From: Leuctra nigra
Taxonomy: Eukaryota; Arthropoda; Insecta; Plecoptera; Leuctridae
Direction: 5' to 3'
NCBI GenBank assembly: GCA_934045905.1
Contig: OW203767.1
Coordinates: 14,263,073-14,327,072 of the forward strand
Length of the DNA: 64,000 bases
This document shows, piece by piece, positions 1-11,104 of this stretch; the stretch's first letter is position 1; each line of letters opens with the position of its first letter. The position numbers were made by a program, and so were the translations under genes. The notes beneath the pieces are model-generated. The model ran no database searches. It was not told the origin of the DNA and saw only the letters and a program-made list of their open reading frames with translations.

Positions 1-237
1 ATAACTTCTTAGCCGAGATAATGGATCGTTATCGATACCAATTAATGAAAGTAATTCAGCCTATCAGAAGGTAAAGCAATTCAAAGTGCTTAAAGTCGAC
101 TTCCTGAGATAAATAATGTAATTATATTTCATATCCTCGTAGCTTTTGCACAATTCAAATGATTAACAATGATATTAATAGTTTACTTTCATCAATTGGT
201 ATAGATAACGATCCATTATCTTGGCTAAGAAAGTTAT
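1..237. repeat. foldback (MITE-like) element at window edge
   Basis: Bases 1-54 and 184-237 are near-perfect inverted copies: TTAGCCGAGATAATGGATCG on the left answers CGATCCATTATCTTGGCTAA on the right. The spacer is about 130 bp and has no coding potential. The left terminus may continue outside the window. It lies in an intron of the carbonic anhydrase gene. The transposon superfamily is not identifiable because the target duplication is not visible. Confidence 0.7.
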
Positions 238-395
238 ACAATCGCCCTGCAGGTGTGATTGGTATAATTTGACATAAGACATGGCGGCTGTCAAGTGTCT
301 TTGAATACCTTACGAGCTATATTCATAGCTAGTTCACTACTGTTCACTTTTGAGGAAAGTATGATCCGCATTCGGCAATGTGAAGAGTACCTGGG

Positions 396-516
396 ACCCT
401 ATTCTGTAACCTTAATACCCGATTCTGCTGGAATCCGATTCGGCGCAATCACGGTTCATATGACCGTGAATCGGATTCCAGCGGAAACGGGAATATTTAA
501 GTTATAGAATAGGGCC
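396..516. repeat. small foldback with CCCTATTCTATAA ends
   Basis: Two arms of about 50 bp pair around the centre near 455. Each contains GCTGGAATCCGATTC (inverted in the other arm), and the outer ends read CCCTATTCTGTAA and TTATAGAATAGGGC. A similar pair of ends occurs at 50,173-50,260, and one such end occurs near 59,597. These may be members of one tiny foldback family. It lies about 60 bp upstream of a carbonic anhydrase exon. Confidence 0.6.
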
Positions 517-576
517 TCTGGGGGATGGTCTGGATTCTCAGATAATTTATTCCAATACGATGTATGTTTGTGACAG

Positions 577-3500
577 TTACGTGAGAAAGATAACGTCCAC
601 TTGGAGCCTCTTCTCTCGAACTTCCGCTGGATCCGACGCGAGGGCGAATCCGTGCACCTCCACACCACTTTCACGCTCGCTTCGCTGCTGCCAGGCGACC
701 TTGAGATCTTCTACACGTACCGGGGATCGCTGACCACGCCCCCTTGCTCCGAGTCCGTCACGTGGCTGGTGTTCCCGGAGTCCGTGCCGATCTCCTTCCA
801 GCAGGTCAGTCCGTGCCCATCTCGTTCCAGCAGGTGGGTCCGTGCCCGTCTCGTTCCAGCAGGTAGTCCGTGCCCGTCTCGTTCCAGCAGGTAGTCCGTG
901 CCCATCTCGTTCCAGCAGGTAGTCCGTGCCGATCTCCTTCCAGCAGGTCAGTCCGTGCCCATCTCGTTCCAGCAGGTTAGTCCGTGCCCGTCTCGTTCCA
1001 GCAGGTAGTCCGTGCCCGTCTCGTTCCAGCAGGTAGTCCGTGCCCATCTCGTTCCAGCAGGTAGTCCGTGCCGATCTCCTTCCAGCAGGTCAGTCCGTGC
1101 CCATCTCGTTCCAGCAGGTTAGTCCGTGCCCGTCTCGTTCCAGCAGGTAGTCCGTGCCCGTCTCGTTCCAGCTGGTCAGTCCGTGCCCATCTCCTTCCAG
1201 CAGGTCAGTCCGTGCCCGTCTCGTTCCAGCAGGTAGTCCGTGCCCGTCTCGTTCCAGCAGGTCAGTCCGTGCCCATCTCCTTCCAACAGGTAGTCCGTGC
1301 ACATCTTGTTCCAGCATGTAGTCCGTGCCCGTCTCGTTCCAGCAGGTCAGTCCGTTCCCGTCTCGTTCCAGCAGGTCATTCCGTGCCGATCTCCTTCCAG
1401 CAGGTCTGTCCGTGCCCATCTCGTTCCAGCAGGTAGTCCGTGCCCGTCTCGTTCCAGCAGGTCAGTCCGTGCCTATCTCCTTCCAGCAGGTCAGTCCGTG
1501 ACCGTCTCGTTCCAGCAGGTCAGTCCGTGACCGTCTCGTTCCAGCAGGTCAGTCCGTGCCCGTCTCGTTTCAGAAGGTCAGTCCGTGCCCGTCTCGTTCC
1601 AGCAGGTCAGTCCGTGCCGATCTCCTTCCAGCAGGTCAGTCCGTGACCGTCTCGTTCCAGCAGGTCAGTCCGTGACCGTCTCGTTCCAGAAGGTCAGTCC
1701 GTGACCGTCTCGTTCCAGCAGGTCAGTCCGTGCCCGTCTCGTTCCAGCAGGTCAGTCCGTGCCGATCTCCTTCCAGCAGGTCAGTCCGTGACCGTCTCGT
1801 TCCAGCAGGTCAGTCCGTGCTCATCTCCTTCCAGCAGGTAGTCCGTGCCCATCTCGTTCCAGCAGGTCAGTCCGTGCCCGTCTCGTTCCAGAAGGTCAGT
1901 CCGTGACCGTCTCGTTCCAGCAGGTCAGTCCGTGCCCATCTCGTTCCAGCAGGTCAGTCCGTGCTCATCTCCTTCCAGCAGGTAGTCCGTGCCCATCTCG
2001 TTCCAGCAGGTAGTCCGTGCCCGTCTCGTTCCAGAAGGTCAGTCCGTGACCGTCTCGTTCCAGCAGGTCAGTCCGTGACCGTCTCGTTCCAGAAGGTCAG
2101 TCCGTGCCCGTCTCGTTCCAGAAGGTCAGTCCGTGCCCGTCTCGTTCCAGAAGGTCAGTCCGTGCCCGTCTCGTTCCAGCAGGTCAGTCCATGCTCAGCT
2201 CGTTCATGCATTCCAATATGTCAGCATTCAAAATATGAATCATGCAAATAGACGAATGAGAGGTGTGTGCGATTGTAGATAAATACATTCGAGATCTATA
2301 ATATCGTATAGACAGATACGATAGAAATGTATCGTTCTGGACTTGCACTTAGGAGGTTCCGAGGTGGATTCTCTGGCCTTCTTTCCATCCATCCTTCCTT
2401 CTATCCATCATTCCATCCTTCCTTCCTTCCTTCCTTCCTTCCTTCCTTCCATCCTTATATCCCCCTTACAAACCATCCAATCCCTTACATACCATCCCTT
2501 ACATATTCTTCATCATATTAATATTAATTTCATCGACATTGTCGTTCATTCGTCGCCATGTGCCTTGTTGTATAAACGTGCGACATTAACTAAAAACACT
2601 ACGAGTTGTAATTATTTTCACGAGAGAACCACACATATCCTGCTGACGTAAAAATGTAAATCTGATTAATAACTAGTTTGAGTTAGTAACTCTTTGGTCA
2701 CGTAATCGTTCTAATTGGCAATCATTTGAACAAGATGACGCATTGCGCTTGCGCGGCCTTCAGATTTCCCTAATGACAAACTAATCGCCACTCGGTCAAG
2801 AAACAAAAACAAAACTGCATGAATAATCGTGCATCTGTCATTAATTCATGATCGTTAGGCGCATTGAGTGACATCGTGACAAATATTAATATAAAGTGTA
2901 ATTTGTAAAGCGAGCGTAGCGAACGTTACACTCTGTTATTTTCCCCTTTTTTTGTTTGCCTGCACTGCCCAGGTCAATTCTATCAACCAATCGAAATGAA
3001 TTGTTACACACACTTATGTCATGTCATGTCAGTGGACAAGTGTATTATTGTTTTTGTATCCTTGGATTGGTTGGAAAGAGTAAATGAACTGTTTGTGCAT
3101 TCCAGTTAAAATTCAACAAAGTCATTGTGACCATCATTTTACAAGTTTTTACACGTTTTCAGTATAATCGGTGAAGAATTTCAATTGCGGTTGATATTTT
3201 GAACTTTTTAAAATATTTGAATATTTGTCAGAATTGCATTATCGAGAGAAAGTATTATATGCACAGCAACTTGATCAGGTCATCTGCGTTCCAAGGTCTG
3301 TGATTATAGGGTAGTTATGTATTAGGTTTTGATCGTATCCGGATTTTCCTTCTAAATTAAGAACGTATATAAGTCAGACTATAATAATAGCACAATCATT
3401 CTGGGTTTTTCTTCAATCAGCAAAAAAAATACCATTCGCTGCCACCATTTGTAATATTTAGATTTTAAGATAACTTTCTCCACCAAAATGGTAAATCAGC

Positions 3501-6500
3501 TCAAAACTGGAATGATATTGTGAACTGCTTACCATTTAGTAATCGAACATTTCTAATGTGTATTTATTTTAGTGGTAACATCCACTTCGTTTGAAATAAA
3601 GTTGTTTGAAAAAACGGCCTTCGTCAATGTGATGAATTTCAGTGCATGGGTAATTCTGTCTCCCAAAGAATCGACCTGCAATGATTGAAGAGAGATTGTC
3701 GAGACAGTTATTGATGTGTGAACGGATTGCCTGCAGATGAAGAAGTCTGGAATTATTGAAGAGAGATTGTCGGGACAGTTATTGATGTGTGAACGGTTTG
3801 CCGCAGATGAAGAAGTCTGGAATGATTGAAGAGAGTTTGTCGAGACAGTTATTGATGTTAATAAAAGAAAGAAGAAGATAATATACCAGGAACCAACTAG
3901 TAAGTCACAAATATTTTGAACAGAAACACTGGTATTGTCAAATATAAAATAAAAAGAGTCTGCAATATTTCGTCGATGCGTTCGATCGACTTTGTCAAGC
4001 AAGACTGACGAGTTCCGTTACCACTGCTGCCTTCTCTGCCGTCAGCCCCCCACCATGAGACCCGATGACTCACGCGAGAAGCCGACATACCATGACCATA
4101 TATGGCCTGCCGTCTACCCAACCGATTTTCGCACCGAATTGAATTTAGACTTCACCACTGGACGAAGCATAGCCACCCATACGTCATCAAAATGACACGA
4201 TGACTGACTAATAACTTCGTCCACACATGTAATGAATGCTGACTCAATAAATTTTCTTTTCTTAGCGTTACTTTCCTTATATATTTCTATAGCAGAATCC
4301 CAATCAAAAGTATGCATGTTAGTCCACGCATGTTCAGCTACTAAAGATGTAGAAATTTTATGATTTTTTACGTTATCTCGATGTTCTTTAATACGTATGT
4401 CAAGTGGCCTCCCTGTTTCACCTATATACACTTCCTGACACTGACATGGGAGCGCATAAACAATTTCCTTGGAATTCTGCTGAAGATCAACCGGTTTAGT
4501 TTGACAGAGAAGACTTCTAAGAGTGTTAGGAGATTTAAAAACTGTTCTAATATTAAATGATCCAAGAATTCTACGAACTTTTTCCGAAAAATTTGGAACG
4601 TAGTCCAAACAAATAGTTCTCAATGGTTTTTCCAAACGAATATTCGAACGCTCCGTCTCCTCCTTCCTATTCAAGATTTTATCTAACATACGCACAGGGT
4701 AACCGTTTGCCACAAAGGATTTAAAAAGATGATCTTTCTCCGCCGCTAATACCTCCGCATCGCCAGACAACGACTTAGCTCTGGACCACAAACACTCAAC
4801 AATTCCCCTTTTGACATGAGCCGGGTGATTAGAATCAAAACTCAAATATTGATCCGTATGTGTAGGTTTTCTGTACACCGAAGTAATCACCCTCCCTCCC
4901 TTCTTCCTAATTAACACATCCAAAAAAGGCAAAGCATCATCCTCCTCCATCTCCACAGTAAATTTAATATTTTTATGAAAAGAATTTAAATCCAGCAGCA
5001 ACTCATCAAGATGTTCAATATGCTCCTGTGGAATAATGGCTAATATGTCATCAACATATCGCTTCCACATTACAGGTTTACACACACTGCTTTCCAAAAC
5101 CCGCTCTTCCAAATCCGACATAAAAATATTAGATAATAATGGTGACAAACAGCTACCCATAGCCAAACCATCTAACTGAAGAAAGAATTCATCCCCCAGT
5201 CTAAAATAACTAGACGACAGACAAAGGCTCAAAAGTTCCATTATGCCGTCAAAGTCGATCGAACGCATCGACGAAATATTGCAGACTCTTTTTATTTTAT
5301 ATTTGACAATACCAGTGTTTCTGTTCAAAATATTTGTGACTTACTAGTTATTGATGTGTGAACGGTTTGCCTGCAGATGAAGAAGTCTGGAATGATTGAA
5401 GAGAGATTGTAGGGACAGTTATTGATGTGTGAACGGTTTGCCTGCAGATGAAGAAGTCTGGAATGATTGAAGAGAGATTGTAGGGACAGTTATTGATGTG
5501 TGAACGGTTTATTATTATTATTAATTCTTTTTTGACAACAGGGCCGAGGCCCCACAAGTGCAATATAATATAATTAATTTGTACAAAACAATACAAACAC
5601 AAACTTAAAAATTAGACATCACATAATCAGCACCAATTGGCTCCTCGTCAAACGAACATAGGAATTGTGTTTAAAAACAACTCGGAAACAACCTGTCTAA
5701 AATCACTATAAGATAAGTTATTAATATCTACGTCAAAAACACTTTCATTAGTTATACAATTAAAAACAGACTGCATGCGATTAAGGCAAGAATATTTAAA
5801 AACATTTAAACGAGCTTTAGGAACCAGGAACACATCAAAGTTCCTTGTATTCTTAACTGGAACACGGAAGTAAATTTTGTTTAAAAGGTCAACATCATAG
5901 TGACTGTGCACGATCCTATATAAGAATAAAACATCACTTATTGAGCGTCTATTGCGAAGGGTGGTGAGGCTCAATTCACGACATAGATCTTCATAATTAA
6001 CCCTATGGTAAATAACATTCTTTTTAAAACACAAGTATTTAATAAAACGACATTGCACATTTTCAACACTTGTGATGTTACCTTTATGTGAACCATTCGG
6101 GTTCCAAATCACCGTACCATAATCGATCTGCGGCCTCACAAGTGACACAAATAAATTTCTCAGTGTTGTTTCCTTAAAATCTCTCAGACAGTTACGTTTG
6201 ATAAAACCAAGTAACTTAAAAGCCTTAGGCAGAACATAATTAACATGTTTGTTATAAGACAAATTATCTGACAAAACAACACCAAGATCTTTAATCTGTG
6301 ACACCCGCAAAAGGTTCGAGTCATACAATTTGTAATTATAAAAGATAACACATTTCTTGTTCGTAAAAGATAAAACATTGCACTTCGACACATTCAATTT
6401 AAGTTTCCACGTTTCACACCAGTTAGTGAGTCTCACAATGTCAAGCTGTAAGAGTCCACAGTCATTACTGTTAGAAATAGGACTATACAATTTAAGATCA

Positions 6501-8321
6501 TCTGCATACAATAAAGCTTTAGAATGTTTAAAACACGATGGCAAATCATTAATAAAAATCACAAATAACAAAGGACCAAGAATTGAGCCTTGTGGCACAC
6601 CGGAAGTTACATGGTCAGGTGATGAAAAGCCTGAGTTGATTGTTAATGTTTGTGAACGATTACAGAGGTAATTTGATAGCAAATTATACATGTTACCACC
6701 AACACCATAAGCCTTTAATTTATGTAAAAGCAGCCGATGATCTACACTATCAAAAGCACAGGAAAAATCTGTATACACAGCATCCACCTGTACCTTATTG
6801 TCAAAGCTTTTAGCAATAAAAGAAGTATAATACACCAGATTTGTTATTGTGGAACGCCGTTTAACAAAACCGTGTTGTTCGGGAGCAAGGCATTTAGCAA
6901 AGTGATTGTATAACCGCTTGTGGACCAAACCCTCAAACACTTTCGAGGTGACGGATAACAGTGAAATTGGTCGGTAGCTGGTTACACAATGACGGTTACC
7001 CTTCTTCAAGACTGGCACAACGTTGGCGGATTTCCACCTTGTTGGAAAGATACCAGAGTCAAGAGCACTATTAAATATATATGCCAGTGGAGTAGAAAGT
7101 TCTCGCCTGCAATATTTCAGCACTGATACCGGAATATCGTCCGGACCAGTCGATTTACCGAGTTTGAGAGATCTCAGGCTAGCCTCAACCTCCGAAACTG
7201 ACACCAGTTTGCCTACTGAGTTTGTACTGACATCTGTTTGCCTGAAGATGAAGAGTCTGGAATGATTGAAGAGAGATTGTCGGGACAGTTATTGATGTGT
7301 GAACGGTTTGCCTGCAGATGAAGAGTCTGGAATGATTGAAGAGAGATTGTCGGGACAGTTATTGATGTGTGAACGGTTTGCCTGCAGATGAAGAGTCTGG
7401 AATGATTAAGAGAGATTGTCGGGACAGTTATTGATGTGTGAACGGTTTGCCGCAGATGAAGAAGTTTGGAATGATTAAAGAGAGATTGTCGGGACAGTTA
7501 TTGATGTGTGAACGGTTTGCCTACAGATGAAGAGTCTGGAATGATTGAAGAGAGATTGTCGGGACAGTTATTGATGTGTGAACGGTTTGCCTTCAGATGA
7601 AGAGTCTGGAATGATTAAGAGAGATTGTAGGGACAGTTATTGATGTGTGAACGGTTTGCCGCAGATGAAGAAGTCTGGAATGATTGAAGAGAGATTGTAG
7701 GGACAGTTATTGATGTGTGAACGGTTTGCCGCAGATGAAGAAGTCTGGAATGATTGAAGAGAGATTGTCGTGACAGTTATTGATGTGTGAACGGTTTGCC
7801 TGCAGATGAAGAGTCTGGAATGATTAAGAGAGATTGTCGGGACAGTTATTGATGTGTGAACGGTTTGCCGCAGATGAAGAAGTTTGGAATGATTGAAGAG
7901 AGATTGTCGGGACAGTTATTGATGTGTGAACGGTTTGCCTACAGATGAAGAGTCTGGAATGATTGAAGGGAGATTGTCGGGACAGTTATTGATGTGTGAA
8001 CGGTTTGCCTTCAGATGAAGAGTCTGGAATGATTAAGAGAGATTGTAGGGACAGTTATTGATGTGTGAACGGTTTGCCGCAGATGAAGAAGTCTGGAATG
8101 ATTGAAGAGAGATTGTAGGGACAGTTATTGATGTGTGAACTGTTTGCCTGCAGATGAAGAAGTTCCGACGACTCTCCGGCGGTGACGACGCGGCTCTGGT
8201 CGACAACTACCGCCTGGTTCAGCCAATAGGACGCCGCCACGTGTTCGTCAGGAAGATGTGGCTCGACGATGCCAAGAACTTCACGAGAGAAGATCTCTAC
8301 AACTCCTGGACCAAACGTTGA
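577..8321 (+). CDS. alpha-carbonic anhydrase, last two coding exons
   Basis: Alpha-carbonic anhydrases are zinc enzymes that interconvert CO2 and bicarbonate. Exon 577-804 follows an acceptor (TTTGTGACAG) and encodes the family core, including GSLTTPPCSESVTWLVF, which contains the conserved TT-PPC segment with the active-site threonine. It ends in phase 0 at CAG|GTCAGT. The final exon, 8,154-8,321, follows TTTGCCTGCAG and continues in frame (SFQQ|MKKFRRLSG), with the family-typical DNYR-LVQPIGRR strand, then a short charged tail and TGA. The join matches the usual SxxQL..FR transition of the family. The upstream exons with the three zinc-binding histidines lie outside the window, so activity cannot be judged. 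No GPI or transmembrane tail is seen. The 7,349-bp intron is filled by splice-site-derived minisatellites and two retroelements. No clear AATAAA was seen before the LINE that begins near 8,650. Confidence 0.9.
805..2205 (+). repeat. minisatellite of ~28-29 bp units derived from the exon end and 5' splice site
   Basis: About 48 tandem units of the form CAGTCCGTGCCCGTCTCGTT + CCAGCAGGT start exactly at the carbonic anhydrase donor. Units are 28 bp (CAGGTAGTCC junction) or 29 bp (CAGGTCAGTCC junction). The preceding exon ends in the same text (AGTCCGTGCCGATCTCCTTC then CAGCAG), so the unit equals the last 24 or so exon bases plus the donor. Most units therefore carry a candidate donor CAG|GTCAGT or CAG|GTAGTC. 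Common variants are GACCGTCTC, CCATCTC and AGAAGGT. Open frames through the array are by-products of the repeat and are not proposed as genes. Confidence 0.92.
2376..2455 (+). repeat. TTCC/ATCC microsatellite
   Basis: Imperfect CATC/TTCC tetranucleotide repeats, the purest run being TTCCTTCCTTCC near 2,420-2,450. It lies within the carbonic anhydrase intron. Confidence 0.85.
2456..3667. other. intronic sequence without recognised gene
   Basis: AT-rich intron between the donor-side and acceptor-side minisatellites. I see no coding exon, RNA gene or complete mobile element. A short text GTAAAGCGAGCGTAGCGAAC near 2,907 resembles a segment near 51,087, so part of it is probably an old dispersed repeat. 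Confidence 0.5.
3859..5347 (-). mobile_element. 5'-truncated Penelope-like element with inverted snapback arm
   Basis: The insertion sits inside one minisatellite unit. TTATTGATGT occurs immediately left (3,849-3,858) and right (5,348-5,357), consistent with a 10-bp target duplication, although the array itself repeats this text. Bases 3,897-3,994 are the reverse complement of 5,250-5,347, so a 98-bp piece of the truncated 5' end is attached in inverted orientation beyond the 3' end. Inverted terminal pieces and 5' truncation are typical of Penelope-like elements. Confidence 0.85.
4114..5328 (-). pseudogene. Penelope-type reverse transcriptase + GIY-YIG endonuclease, N-terminally truncated
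   Basis: The open frame of 404 codons has reverse transcriptase motifs GLAMGSCLSPLLSN (about residues 54-67) and YVDD (91-94). A C-terminal GIY-YIG nuclease follows: YALPC at about 291-295 and YIGETGRPLDIRIKEH at about 301-316. RT followed by GIY-YIG is the diagnostic domain order of Penelope-like retroelements, whose protein copies element RNA into nicked chromosomal DNA. The N-terminal part of the RT (fingers and linker) is missing, because the element is cut at 5,347 and the first Met lies inside the inverted arm. No internal stop is seen in the remaining frame, which suggests recent insertion. It is not expected to be autonomous. Confidence 0.85.
5511..7235 (-). mobile_element. 5'-truncated CR1/Jockey-like LINE
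   Basis: A non-LTR retrotransposon inserted within the acceptor-side minisatellite. Its 3' tail is an ATT/TAA triplet run at 5,511-5,524 on the + strand. The array text GAACGGTTT is broken at 5,510 and resumes as GTTTGCCTG at 7,236, so about 4 bp (GTTT) may be the target duplication. The element is truncated at its 5' end within the RT-coding part. Confidence 0.8.
5648..7204 (-). pseudogene. LINE reverse transcriptase fragment
   Basis: Open frame of 518 codons lacking the endonuclease half. RT landmarks are KSTGPDDIP near residue 17, YRPISLL near 78, DFSCAFDSVDH at about 146-156, SGVPQGSILGPLLF at about 201-214 and YADDLKLY at about 233-240. These fit the CR1/Jockey superfamily, and the exact clade cannot be set by eye. 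No internal stop codon is present. Short palindromic frames on the opposite strand are shadows. Confidence 0.85.
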
Positions 8322-8779
8322 TGGTTCAGAGTGGCAAAAACATCTTAGAGATTCTTCATTGCTTAGTTCCGTATAAAACAAATGCATACTAAGGGAATGA
8401 AGGGATTTTTTCGATCTCTTCACATCACCAAAAATACCACCATCAAGCTGGCAGTTTTATCATGACGCAAGGTTCTTGAACAAGTCAATTTTATTTATTG
8501 TCATGTCTTGATGCAAAAATAACTTCATTACAAACAAACAAATCCCAAAGATATTGGAATAAGGCACAGTCAGGAGCAGGTGACGTCTTTTACCAATGCA
8601 ACCCTCAAAGCTTAAATGTATTGCTGGCAGTATCATATCATGGCACCTCCACGATGTTCAATTTCAATTTTTCAATTTTTTCAATTTCAATTTTTTATTT
8701 GTCCAGATTGGTCACATACATGTGAATTAGACAATGTCAATAATACCACATAACTCAATTTACAATTTGAGTAGGAATA

Positions 8780-9481
8780 TTAAATAGAATTCTGCAAGAA
8801 TTCGTCAATGGAATAAAAACAATTAGCTATTAAAAAATCTTTCAAACAAGCTTTAAAAATATACAAACGTTCATAATCTAGCTTGGACTTGATCACTGCA
8901 CTCAATTTATTATAAAATTTAACACCCATCTGTTTTGGGCACTTATTGATGTTAATAGATTTACTCAAATGAAAATCATTTTTTTGTCTGGTATTATAAC
9001 CATGTACTTCATTATTCATGGTTAATAGGTACATATTCTCAACAACAAACATGATTGCGCTAAGAATGTAAATGCATGGCAGTGTCATAATTTTAAAACG
9101 AATGAACAGAGGTCTGCATGAGTCTTTATAATAAAATCCTGGTGTACAAGGATCATAACTAACATTGGCTAAATATCGTACTGCTCTTTTTTGTAACATA
9201 AAAATTCTGTGGCTTTTACATGAAAACCCCCAAAGTAAAATACCATATGAAATTCTTGAATGAATATATGAGAAGTAAACTAACTTTGCAGTACTAAAAT
9301 TACATATTTCCATAATTCTCCTAACTAAGTAACAGCCAGAAGACACCTTTGAAGAAACTTCAGAAATATGTTCATTCCAATTTAATTTGTTGTCGACAGT
9401 TATTCCTAAAAATCTAGTAGTATTTTGAACCTTCAAACTTCTTCCATTTAAATAAATGAGTGGGCTGCTAATACTTTCAAG
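8780..9481 (-). pseudogene. LINE ORF2, C-terminal part displaced by hAT insertion
   Basis: This segment encodes the RT thumb and C-terminal region (TRFLGITVDNKLNWNEHI, then SYGILLWG), which in the family follows directly after the YADD-containing palm. The interrupted residues on either side of the hAT duplication (ARLES and the SSPLIYLNG stretch) restore one continuous reading direction. This shows that the hAT element arrived after the LINE. Confidence 0.8.
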
Positions 9482-11104
9482 CAGTGGCGTGCCGACCTAT
9501 CTAAATTTGGTGCAATTGCACAGTCATTTTTTGGGGGTGGGTGGTCCCCGCAAGGGGACCTACCCACCATGAGACACATTTTATAATGTAACAGTGATAC
9601 ATTCTCAAGTATCTCATGTATCACACAAACATGCACAAACGTGGTGCTAAGGGTGATTACGTCTTATTTCACCAGCAAAGAGTAGTTGCATTGTAAAAAG
9701 GTATCTATAAAGGAAAGGGAACAAAAGATTTCTATCAAGAAATGTATGCAGTAAACATGTCAATTTGTGTTAATGCTTGATACATTTTGGGGATTGAGTT
9801 GGACTAGGTGGTTGGGTGGTTACAAAAACTGGTTGAAGGTTCGGTGGGTGGATGGATACTAAAATACTTATGAAACAATATTCAAATGACCTATTTTCAG
9901 TACTTATTGAAATGATTTGATGAACCATAAAAACAGAATAGCTTTTAAAGAATCATATTCTATTTTATTTCATGCTCCTGCATGCTGTATCGAAAATAGT
10001 AATTTTTTATCAGCAAATAAGCATCGAAAATATAAATATCGCTGCGATACATTTCCATCATGTAGGTACCATAAAATCATTTTAAGCCCCTCCTTGGGTA
10101 GCCTAAAACAAAAAATATTCGCTGCGCAGAATTTGTACATATGTGATTTTATTACAAAATGTAAGTTAATGACTTTTCTGTTTTCATTCACAATTATAAT
10201 TACCTGTAAAATAATTTTAAACGCTTGCTTATGACGTTGAAAACCAAAAAAATAGCTGCCCGGCATTTTAATGCTTTTTTTTATATGAAGGACTTTTCTG
10301 TTTTCTCTCAAAAATATAGTACATCATACATGTAAACAAAAAGTTTCGCTGCGCGGCTATTTTATGTGTGATTGTATTGCTAATGTCAAATCATTTTTAA
10401 CCCGTCCTAGGGTACAAAAATCCAAAAAATTCGCTGCGCAGCATTATCAAAAATATAGAGGTACCTATTAAATCATTTTAAACCCGCTCTAATGTAGCCA
10501 AATTCAAAAAAAAATCGCTGCTCGGCTTTTTTATGCATAATCAGATCACTTATATAAATTAAGGACTTTTCTGTTTTCCTTCAAAAACAGAGTAAATGTA
10601 AAATCATTTTAAGCCCGTCCTGGATAGCCGAAATCCAAAAAATTCTCTGCGCCGCATTTTTATGTGTGTTTTTTATTTGATAAATTAATCACATTTTTGT
10701 TTTATTTCAAAAATCTAGTACCAGTAGAATCATTTTAAACCCGTTCTTATGTAGCCAAAAACAAAAAGTTTCGCTGCGCGGCTATTTTATGTGTGATTTC
10801 ATTGATAATGTAAAATCATTTTAAAACTGTCCTAAGGTAGCCAAAAAACAAAAAATTCGCTGCGCGGCATTTTTATGTGTGCTTTTTTCAAATGAACTAT
10901 CGACTTTTTTGTTTTCTTTTAAAAATATACCTAGTACCTACCTGTAAACTCATTTTAAACCCGTTCTAATGAAGCTAAAAACAAAAAATCGCTGCTCGGT
11001 TTTTTGTGTATTTTTTATTGCTAACATAAATGACCATTGGGGGTGGGTGGGTATACACGTCAATGAATTTGCACAGTCCTCAAGATAGGTTCGGCACGCC
11101 ACTG
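9482..11104. mobile_element. non-autonomous hAT element with 8-bp target duplication
   Basis: The termini are CAGTGGCGTGCCGACCTATC on the left and its near-perfect reverse complement on the right (one inserted base). Both are flanked by CTTTCAAG (9,474-9,481 and 11,105-11,112). An 8-bp duplication and CAGTGGCG ends are hallmarks of the hAT superfamily. No transposase is encoded. The interior (about 10,000-11,000) consists of about ten degenerate units with the text TTCGCTGCGCGGC followed by TTTTATGTGTG, alternating with AAATCATTTTAAGCCCGTCC. Confidence 0.9.

Larger units (their letters stand above)
3668..8153 (+). repeat. ~71-bp minisatellite derived from the 3' splice site, interrupted by two retroelements
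   Basis: The units contain CAGATGAAGAAGTCTGG, AATGATTGAAGAGAGATTG, GACAGTTATTGATGTGTG and AACGGTTTGCCTG. Segments of the array lie at 3,668-3,858, 5,348-5,510 and 7,236-8,153, about 18 units in all. The last unit runs without a break into the real acceptor and last exon (TTTGCCTGCAG|ATGAAGAAGT). Each unit therefore reproduces an acceptor-like TTTGCCTGCAG followed by the first bases of the exon. Variants lose a few bases (GCCGCAG, GAAGAGTCT). The two gaps are the Penelope-like insertion and a truncated LINE. Confidence 0.9.

Noticed and set aside
577..2251. Several overlapping ORFs with repeated SFQQV or GTDYLLERDG peptides
   Set aside because: They arise because the minisatellite is open in several frames on both strands. 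There is no independent start or splice support.
7236..8153. Direct repeats with a regular period, considered as a CRISPR array
   Set aside because: Units are contiguous without unique spacers and the host is eukaryotic. It is a minisatellite from a splice site.
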